From positions 1 through 12,886 of the forward strand of contig CAMLFK010000136.1 of assembly GCA_946479255.1 (NCBI GenBank): a stretch of DNA of 12,886 bases, written 5' to 3'. Made by a program: the position numbers and the translations under genes. Positions 7,861 through 12,886 of this stretch are shown one piece after another. Numbering within the stretch: the first letter of the stretch is position 1; each line of letters opens with the position of its first letter. Under the pieces are notes generated by a model. The model was not told the DNA's origin. It ran no database searches and saw nothing but the letters and a program-made list of their open reading frames with translations. Source of the stretch: an uncultured Oxalobacteraceae bacterium. Lineage in GTDB: Bacteria; Pseudomonadota; Gammaproteobacteria; Burkholderiales; Burkholderiaceae.

Positions 7861-9495
7861 AATTGGTCGCTCCTTGCCGTCGGCTGACTTGGGCAGCGAA
7901 TGGATGTCGACAGGTGAATCATCCATCAGGTGCCAGGTGATGTCTGCCGCGGGTAGTTTGAGAAACCAGTCGTGTTCGGGAACCGGAAAGTCTTGTCCCT
8001 TCCTTACCCACGCCTGGCGCCACGGCTGGTTGACGATGGCACTGAGCGGATGGGTTTCGGCTACCCAGGGTTGCCAGGTTCCGGTTCGCGGACAACGTTG
8101 ATCCGAGCTTCTGGCCAGCAGTGGCAGGGGGCGTGGCCGAACGACCGTCATGCCGGCGGGCGCAAGCGGTCGTACCGTATTGCTGGGGTTATGCACCGTT
8201 CTGAAATATTGCCATCGCGCGGCCGTGACGGCACCGGGGCCGGTACGTTCGAATGCTTCGTTCGCTTGGTACAAGCCTGGCATCGGTTCGCCATGCGCGG
8301 CGCTGCCTGAAGCTGATGAGGCAGCCGCGACGGCTTGCCAGTAGCCGGCAAATGGTGCCGTGCGTTCGCTCGTCACGAAATCGGTCGCTTCCAATAAGAA
8401 AGCTTGGTCCAGAAAATAACGGCCAGTTCGTTTTGCGTAGATGGTTGGGTCCGTTACTGGCGGTGGTGCGGTGATCCCGCGCGCCGCGTTCAGTAAGGTA
8501 TCCCGGTCGCCGTTCCATGGCGGCAGCTCGGACGGTGGTAACGGCAGTACCTTGTCCAGGTTTGGAAAGCGGTCGCTTGGATCGAAGCTCAAGGCCCGAG
8601 ATAATACAGCATAGCGTTCGCTTCGAGCCTTATCGGGTGGCGCGAGCGCATATCCGTCTCCGAAATCCCCCCCAAACACGATTGAAATACTTCTGGCCGC
8701 GGTGCGGCCTCCGATTCTCACCCCGTGGTGAAGAATACGAAGAGCGTATGACTTGTCGTCGCTTGTAAATGGTGGATATTGAGAATGACGATAGATCGTC
8801 GCAAAATCCCAAGCTGCCCCACCGTATCCACGCCCCAATGAGCATTCCAGCATTTTGATGGCCACAGGCAGATTCGCCCACGCTCCTTCGGACGGCTTGT
8901 CCTCACTCGCGATGAGATTTTTTCCCAAGAACCACATGGATTCACCACTTCCCATCAGCGCCGCTTTGTAAAAGAAGCCCTCCGCGTTCGCTCGACTGCC
9001 CGGAACGCCGGTACCGTTCAGATAGAACGTACCCATCCGGTCATACGCCTCGGGAATGCCGAGCTGCATGGCCTTCTCGACGAGTTTCACAGCATCTTCG
9101 GGGCCATGCTGTGGATCATGTTTTTCAATATAGAGGCTCGCGAGGTTCAACATGGCCTTCCAGTGCATGCGGTCTGCCGCCGATCTTGTCAATTCAACGA
9201 TCGATTTATAGTCGCGGTCCGAGCGAAAAATTTCCCGACTTTCCAATGCCCGAGCGGTGAGGAACCATGTGTTGGCTTGCGCATCAAGAAGTGGATACCC
9301 TGTGGTGGCGGTAGTACAGTCGAAATCAGGTACATGCGGATCAAAGAGCGGCAGCTTTTCATTTCGGGGCAGCGTCGGCTTGACTATCGATTTGGCACCT
9401 TCTTTCATCTTGCACGCTCCTGAAAGACAAATTAATAGAAGTGCGGCGGTAAAGGGTGCGCACGTTAGGATTTTTTTGGTCGGAATAGAGTTCAT
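7852..9495 (-). CDS. Sel1-repeat lipoprotein, likely immunity partner of the adjacent phospholipase D
   Basis: Predicted envelope lipoprotein (547 aa). The N-terminus has a basic start, a hydrophobic core and LSGAC ending at C28, an acceptable lipobox. Residue +2 is lysine, not aspartate, so outer-membrane sorting is expected. Sel1-like helical repeats cover about 108-275, for example AMLNLASLYIE (114-124), AYDRMGTFYLNGTGV (150-164) and KMLECSLGRGYGGAAWDFA (214-232). A conserved-looking PNLDKVLPLPPSELPPWNGD (311-330) precedes a tryptophan-rich C-terminal domain (about 355-530) with GTWQPWV (472-478), QPWRQAWV (490-497) and WHLMD (521-525). The layout recalls proteins annotated DUF6396/Sel1, and the C-terminus faintly recalls Imm71/72-type domains; both are memory-based. 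Sel1-repeat proteins act as Tli5 immunity to T6SS PLD effectors such as PldB. The gene starts 2 nt after the phospholipase stop, so translation is probably coupled. Immunity is inferred from context. Confidence 0.78.
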   Translation of the reverse strand: MNSIPTKKILTCAPFTAALLLICLSGACKMKEGAKSIVKPTLPRNEKLPLFDPHVPDFDCTTATTGYPLLDAQANTWFLTARALESREIFRSDRDYKSIVELTRSAADRMHWKAMLNLASLYIEKHDPQHGPEDAVKLVEKAMQLGIPEAYDRMGTFYLNGTGVPGSRANAEGFFYKAALMGSGESMWFLGKNLIASEDKPSEGAWANLPVAIKMLECSLGRGYGGAAWDFATIYRHSQYPPFTSDDKSYALRILHHGVRIGGRTAARSISIVFGGDFGDGYALAPPDKARSERYAVLSRALSFDPSDRFPNLDKVLPLPPSELPPWNGDRDTLLNAARGITAPPPVTDPTIYAKRTGRYFLDQAFLLEATDFVTSERTAPFAGYWQAVAAASSASGSAAHGEPMPGLYQANEAFERTGPGAVTAARWQYFRTVHNPSNTVRPLAPAGMTVVRPRPLPLLARSSDQRCPRTGTWQPWVAETHPLSAIVNQPWRQAWVRKGQDFPVPEHDWFLKLPAADITWHLMDDSPVDIHSLPKSADGKERPIAK

Positions 9496-9497
9496 CT

Positions 9498-11648
9498 TTA
9501 GTTCAGCCGGAAGGTCGAACTTCTGGTGTCGTTTAGAGGAAGCAAGAAACCTTTAATTCGCTGATTCTTCAATTTCTGCGCTTGGTTATCAATCATTTGC
9601 TCGCTCCACTTTTCGAAAGCCGACTCGATCTCGTCGCTTGTCCCGTGGTCGCCGGTCACGTTACCCCCGCTCAGCTGACTCCATATCCGCTTGCGAAGGT
9701 CCGTGGCCAAAGCTGGATCAAGGACGCCAACGTTCATCTCGCTGTCCACCGCCATACTGCGAAGATTGAGGTTCGCGCTTCCGATCGTAAAAAACGTGTC
9801 GTCGACGAGCAAAAGCTTGGAATGGATATAGATTTCCCGATAATCCCACCCCTTGTCATTGATACCGCAGGCATTGAGCATCGCCGTGCAAACCTTAATG
9901 CCGTATTCTTCTTCCAGTTCAAGTAACGATGGCTTATCGATTTTTTTGGCGGCCTGCACGACTTCAGGAATGTCGCGCGATGTATGGATTACTGCGCCAC
10001 GGTCGTCCTGGGAAACGGTCGACTGCCGCTTGTATTCGAGGTCGACCATATCGCTCTGTCCAGCCAAATGCTCGTGCTGACCCAGCGGCGCCAGCGTCTC
10101 GTAGGTGCTCGGAAGCATCTCGGCAAGTTCCGGTACCGGGATGACGATGAAGATATGCAGTAGCGGCATTTCTCGACTGACTTTTAATCCGCCCGATTTC
10201 GCTCCTGCTTCCCACCGGTTGACGACCTGTTTCCGGATTTTCAACAGGTGTTGGGTCCACTCAGGCCAGTAAAAATATTGGTTTTCCAGATACATGTAAC
10301 CGCCCGCCAGAGCCGCCTGATCGGTGGCCTGGAAATACAGGTGGCGCACAGTCTTGTCTTGCTCGTCCGGCTGGGTTCGCACAATCTGAATCAGTGGATT
10401 GCCTTTTTCTCCTTTTGCCAGGCATGCGGCCGGCATCCCCCGTTTTCCAAGTTCTGTTTCGCCGCTTTTCAGATTGCTGTCTTCCCGTTCCCACGCCTTG
10501 ACGAAGTTGTTGTACACCGCGACCAGCGCGCGTCCGCCGTCGATCCGGCACGAATAGTCGCGATATGGCTTGACGGTCTCGAACGCGGTCACTTTTTCCA
10601 CCCGCTTTGCTTCTGCCAGCGCGTTGGCGAACTGGCGTTCCAGTGCCATCAGTTTGCGCGGATCGCTCTCCTGCTTGATCGCTTTCCTGTACCGCTCGAC
10701 CTTCGCTTTTGCCGCGGTGCGTTCGTTCTCAAAGGGCAGTGCCGCGTCGTAGGCACTGGCCTTTTCCATTGCCCCGTTGCGATCTTTCACGTGCTCCAGC
10801 TCGCGGCGCGGATCTTCCAGGCGGTGCGCGGTCGTGTCCCAGTAGTCGGTGACGGAATTGAGACCCATCACGTAGCCGATGGCTTTGACACCGTCCTGAT
10901 GGAAGAAGTCGATCAGGATGGTTTTTTGATGGTGGGTCCCCATACGTTGCAAGCCCTGCTTTTCCACGAACTGTCTGGTTTTGTTGGGTTCTTTCGACAG
11001 GCTTTCCTGGACGGCATCCGTCGTACCCATGCGCATGCGCAATTCAATGCCCTTCAGCCCATCTTTGTTGCGCGCACACCTGATCCAACGCGTGCAGTAA
11101 TCGGCACGTGCCTGACGGACGACTTCTTCGACGGGGGTGCGCTTGGTCGGGTTTGCGGCGTGTGCGTCATGCAAGGACTGTTGCGGCGTCGGTATTTTGC
11201 TTCTTGGTTTAGTCGGGTCCCGGTGAACCATAAATTCGACATCGTGCGTCAGGCCAACGATATTTTTGGGATTGAGTTTTCCGCGTGCCCAAGGGTCATG
11301 CCAGACGAGTAATCGAACCTGGACCCCGCGTGCAGCTGCCTCAACGAGCAGTTCCCCGTAGGTTTTCCCGCGTGGCCAATGCTCGGCGTTAGGAGCGCGT
11401 TCCAGTTCCATGCCCGGATCGAACCCCCAGCAGCAAAGATCGATCGATTCTTTCGCCGTCGCGATTTGCGCCGCAATATCGGCAAATCCCTCTTCGCCGC
11501 AGATCAGCACCTTCAGTTTGCTGTTGTTGCACATCGGATGCGTCCCGGCCCTGTGGTGGTTCTCAAGCAACCACTGCGTCGATACCGTCGCGCATCCTTT
11601 GGCCTCGTCGATTTGTACTGTCTCGCAACGTTTGATCTTGTCTGTCAT
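9498..11648 (-). CDS. Two-HKD phospholipase D, Tle5/PldA-like putative type VI secretion effector
   Basis: Phospholipase D-superfamily enzyme (716 aa) expected to cleave phospholipid headgroups, releasing phosphatidic acid. Two catalytic motifs are intact. HKD1 has H240, K242 and D247 (HHQKTILID), followed by GLNSVTDYWD (262-271). HKD2 has H609, K611 and D616 (YIHSKLLLVDD), followed by GSANLNLRS (623-631). An N-terminal block IDLCCWGFDPGMEL (69-82) is typical of PldA-like effectors as I recall them. A charged, probably coiled segment lies at about 308-358. There is no signal peptide or membrane helix, as expected for T6SS cargo. The start at 11648 is chosen for GAGGGGG five bases upstream; the in-frame ATG at 11714 adds 22 residues without support. 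The Sel1 lipoprotein gene follows after 2 nt. No vgrG, PAAR or chaperone gene is visible, so delivery by T6SS is inferred. By eye the G+C is lower than in glyS or lnt, suggesting transfer. Confidence 0.85.
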   Translation of the reverse strand: MTDKIKRCETVQIDEAKGCATVSTQWLLENHHRAGTHPMCNNSKLKVLICGEEGFADIAAQIATAKESIDLCCWGFDPGMELERAPNAEHWPRGKTYGELLVEAAARGVQVRLLVWHDPWARGKLNPKNIVGLTHDVEFMVHRDPTKPRSKIPTPQQSLHDAHAANPTKRTPVEEVVRQARADYCTRWIRCARNKDGLKGIELRMRMGTTDAVQESLSKEPNKTRQFVEKQGLQRMGTHHQKTILIDFFHQDGVKAIGYVMGLNSVTDYWDTTAHRLEDPRRELEHVKDRNGAMEKASAYDAALPFENERTAAKAKVERYRKAIKQESDPRKLMALERQFANALAEAKRVEKVTAFETVKPYRDYSCRIDGGRALVAVYNNFVKAWEREDSNLKSGETELGKRGMPAACLAKGEKGNPLIQIVRTQPDEQDKTVRHLYFQATDQAALAGGYMYLENQYFYWPEWTQHLLKIRKQVVNRWEAGAKSGGLKVSREMPLLHIFIVIPVPELAEMLPSTYETLAPLGQHEHLAGQSDMVDLEYKRQSTVSQDDRGAVIHTSRDIPEVVQAAKKIDKPSLLELEEEYGIKVCTAMLNACGINDKGWDYREIYIHSKLLLVDDTFFTIGSANLNLRSMAVDSEMNVGVLDPALATDLRKRIWSQLSGGNVTGDHGTSDEIESAFEKWSEQMIDNQAQKLKNQRIKGFLLPLNDTRSSTFRLN

Positions 11649-11784
11649 CGTGTCCCCCTCTTGATCAGCCTCATTATTAAGACGTTTCCTTCGGAAAAAT
11701 TTGACGTGGATCAAACCTCAGGCGCTGCTCAAGACAAGCGCCAATTGTTACGATTCGAAGTCTGTTTATTCAAGGGGACCGCGC
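11649..11784. other. Leader/intergenic region between the phospholipase gene and the xdh remnant
   Basis: AT-richer stretch that must contain the start signals for the leftward phospholipase gene. The Shine-Dalgarno GAGGGGG is the complement of 11654-11660. AATAAT (complement of 11673-11678) matches a sigma-70 -10 box in five of six positions, but the sequence at -35 (AATTTT) is poor. A small 5-bp stem, TTTCC/GGAAA, lies at 11685-11697. The composition changes near 11780, where the GC-rich xdh remnant begins, which may mark the edge of the acquired segment. Confidence 0.35.
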
Positions 11785-12129
11785 GCCGAAGCGCTTTATG
11801 CCGGCGCAGATGGCGAGGCGCGGGTGCGCCGGGTGGTGTGCGCGCTCGATTGCGGCCTGACCGCGGCGCTATGGGGCGAGATCACGTTTGAGAAGGGCCG
11901 GGTGCAGCAGTCCAATTTTGGCGACTACCGCATGATGCGCATGAACTAGGCGCCCGTCGTGGAGGTGCACATCGTCGCCAGCAAAGACGAACCGGGCGGT
12001 ATCGGCGAGCCGGGAACCTCGGGAATCGCGCCGGCATTGACGAATGCGGTGGCGGCGGCCACCGGGGTGCGGGTGCGCAAGCTGCCTTTGTCGGGTGCCG
12101 ATTTGCGCGCCAAGCCGGCACGCGCATAA
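11785..12129 (+). pseudogene. 3' remnant of a molybdopterin-binding xanthine dehydrogenase/isoquinoline 1-oxidoreductase-type large subunit
   Basis: The frame reads [17 protein letters not shown], then [20 protein letters not shown], then [10 protein letters not shown], a TAG stop at 11947-11949, and continues in the same frame with [39 protein letters not shown] and VRVRKLPL to TAA at 12127-12129. This is the C-terminal end of the molybdenum-cofactor-binding subunit of the xanthine dehydrogenase family (IorB/CoxL-like). In intact relatives roughly 20 residues containing a VNPD motif separate DCG from the next block; here they are missing at about 11856/11857. MN-stop-AP replaces the usual MNxxP, consistent with CAG to TAG. 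The N-terminal several hundred residues are gone. It lies tail to tail with ybeY, 9 nt away. It cannot make a functional enzyme. Family call firm; subfamily approximate. Confidence 0.82.
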
Positions 12130-12138
12130 ACACGCTAC

Positions 12139-12600
12139 TCAGGCATACGGGTCGGGGTAGCCAAGCGACTCGAGGATGTCGCGCTCTAACTGCTCCATCT
12201 CGTGCGCTTCGGTGTCGTCGTCGTGGTCGTAGCCTTGCGCGTGCAGCACGCCATGGACCACCAGGTGGGCGGTGTGCTCTTCCAGGGTCTTGCCTTGTTC
12301 CTGCGCCTCGCGTTCGAGCACGTCGGTGCACAGGATGATGTCGGCCCGGGTCGGCTCGTCGTCGCCGATTTCCTCGCCTTCGTTGTAGGCGAAGGTCAGC
12401 ACGTTGGTGGCGTAGTCCTTGGCGCGGTAGTCGCGATTGAGCACGCGGCCTTCCTCGGTATCGACGAAGCGGATGGTCAGTTCGGCCGGCCCGAGCAGGG
12501 CGGCCGTCACCCAGCGGCGCAAAAGCGGCCGGGTGACGGTCGCTTCCAGGCGTGGATCGGGATACTGGACCGAGAGCGAGAGCTTATTTTTTACGGACAT
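12139..12600 (-). CDS. ybeY: Endoribonuclease YbeY (rRNA maturation factor)
   Basis: Metal-dependent single-strand endoribonuclease needed for 16S rRNA 3'-end maturation and ribosome quality control; cytoplasmic. It has 153 aa, normal for the family. The signature [11 protein letters not shown] (residues 116-126) provides zinc ligands H116, H120 and H126. A conserved [16 protein letters not shown] block (55-70) and an [11 protein letters not shown] strand (86-96) are present. The ATG lies inside the end of phoH (17-nt overlap), so its translation is probably coupled to that of phoH; no separate Shine-Dalgarno sequence is evident. Downstream, where corC would be expected, lies the xdh remnant on the opposite strand, so the usual ybeY-corC-lnt read-through is broken or must cross 5.6 kb of foreign DNA. 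Confidence 0.96.
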   Translation of the reverse strand: MSVKNKLSLSVQYPDPRLEATVTRPLLRRWVTAALLGPAELTIRFVDTEEGRVLNRDYRAKDYATNVLTFAYNEGEEIGDDEPTRADIILCTDVLEREAQEQGKTLEEHTAHLVVHGVLHAQGYDHDDDTEAHEMEQLERDILESLGYPDPYA

Positions 12601-12886
12601 TTTTAGCGCCGACAGGTTTAGGCAGCGCGACCAGTTCCAGCTCGGCCGCGGTTTCGTAAGCGTCGACGATGCGCGCCACCAGCGGGTGGCGCACCACGTC
12701 GGCGCTGGAGAAGTGGGTGAAGGCGATGCCGCGCACGTCTCTCAAGACGTGTACCGCGTCCACCAGGCCGCTCTTCTGGGTCTTGTGCAGGTCGACCTGG
12801 GTGACGTCGCCGGTGACCACGGCCTTGCTGCCGAAGCCGATCCGGGTCAGGAACATCTTCATCTGTTCGACGGTGGTGTTCTGCGC
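12584..12886 (-). CDS. phoH: PhoH family ATPase, 3' part (start lies outside the window)
   Basis: C-terminal 100 residues of the PhoH/PhoL-type P-loop ATPase (YbeZ type) that is encoded next to ybeY in most Proteobacteria and is thought to work with YbeY in RNA metabolism. The visible part opens with [20 protein letters not shown], then [13 protein letters not shown], which is the family's highly conserved strand with the sensor-like TGD, then [11 protein letters not shown] and [19 protein letters not shown], and ends VGAKNVRKK. The Walker A region is off the window. The stop codon lies inside ybeY. The frame is open to the window edge, so the internal ATG at 12862 is not the start. Confidence 0.94.
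   Translation of the reverse strand, partial: AQNTTVEQMKMFLTRIGFGSKAVVTGDVTQVDLHKTQKSGLVDAVHVLRDVRGIAFTHFSSADVVRHPLVARIVDAYETAAELELVALPKPVGAKNVRKK

Noticed and set aside
10248..11312. A 354-codon plus-strand open frame inside the phospholipase gene
   Set aside because: It is antisense to a gene with intact HKD motifs and lacks a Shine-Dalgarno sequence or recognisable domain; it is treated as a by-product of the coding strand.
11649..11714. In-frame upstream ATG at 11714 as the phospholipase start
   Set aside because: It would add 22 residues beginning with a basic, non-signal segment and has no Shine-Dalgarno sequence, whereas the ATG at 11648 follows GAGGGGG at proper spacing.
11728..11743. 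Sigma-54-like promoter (TGGCGCT-N4-TTGAG on the minus strand) upstream of the phospholipase gene
   Set aside because: The -24 GG is present but the essential -12 GC is GA here, and no enhancer-binding site can be recognised.
6582..12138. A mobile element (IS, transposon, integrative element) carrying the inserted genes
   Set aside because: I see no transposase, integrase, terminal inverted repeats or tRNA attachment site at either end; direct repeats at the edges could not be tested systematically by eye.
1..12886. tRNA, rRNA, riboswitch or CRISPR features
   Set aside because: No cloverleaf-like segment, rRNA signature or regularly spaced repeat was found on reading both strands; short structured RNAs would need a covariance-model search to exclude.

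Overview
The window looks like chromosomal DNA of a high-G+C betaproteobacterium in the Burkholderiales. An Oxalobacteraceae-type genome (Massilia, Duganella or Janthinobacterium-like) fits best. This rests on the gene order, the GC-rich third codon positions and protein families I recognise, not on a database comparison. Nearly all housekeeping genes lie on the minus strand.

Minus-strand housekeeping block, read in transcription order from high to low coordinates: phoH (3' part only, 12584-12886), ybeY (12139-12600), then an interruption, then corC (5703-6581), lnt (4135-5703), glyQ (3113-4030), glyS (1007-3094), gmhB (427-990) and plsC (5' part only, 1-371). The genes are tightly packed: phoH/ybeY overlap by 17 nt, corC/lnt overlap by one base in TGATG, glyQ/glyS are 18 nt apart, glyS/gmhB 16 nt and gmhB/plsC 55 nt. 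The block covers rRNA maturation (YbeY), lipoprotein N-acylation (Lnt), glycyl-tRNA charging (GlyQS), LPS heptose synthesis (GmhB) and phosphatidic acid synthesis (PlsC).

Interruption, 6582-12138 (about 5.6 kb). Between ybeY and corC, which I expect to be neighbours in this group, there are four unrelated items. (i) A plus-strand integral membrane acyltransferase of the acyltransferase-3 type (6722-7843). (ii) A minus-strand Sel1-repeat lipoprotein (7852-9495). (iii) Two nucleotides upstream of it, a large two-HKD phospholipase D (9498-11648) that resembles type VI secretion Tle5/PldA lipase effectors. (iv) A degraded plus-strand 3' remnant of a molybdopterin-binding xanthine dehydrogenase/isoquinoline 1-oxidoreductase-type large subunit (about 11785-12129), with a lost N-terminus, an internal deletion and an in-frame stop.

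The most interesting reading is that items (ii) and (iii) form an effector-immunity pair without any secretion apparatus nearby: a cytoplasmically made PLD with no signal peptide that attacks phospholipids of rival cells, protected against by an envelope-anchored Sel1 lipoprotein. By eye these two genes are less GC-rich than the housekeeping genes, which suggests acquisition. The xdh remnant shows that the same site has been remodelled more than once. I saw no tRNA, rRNA, CRISPR array, IS element or integrase in the window.
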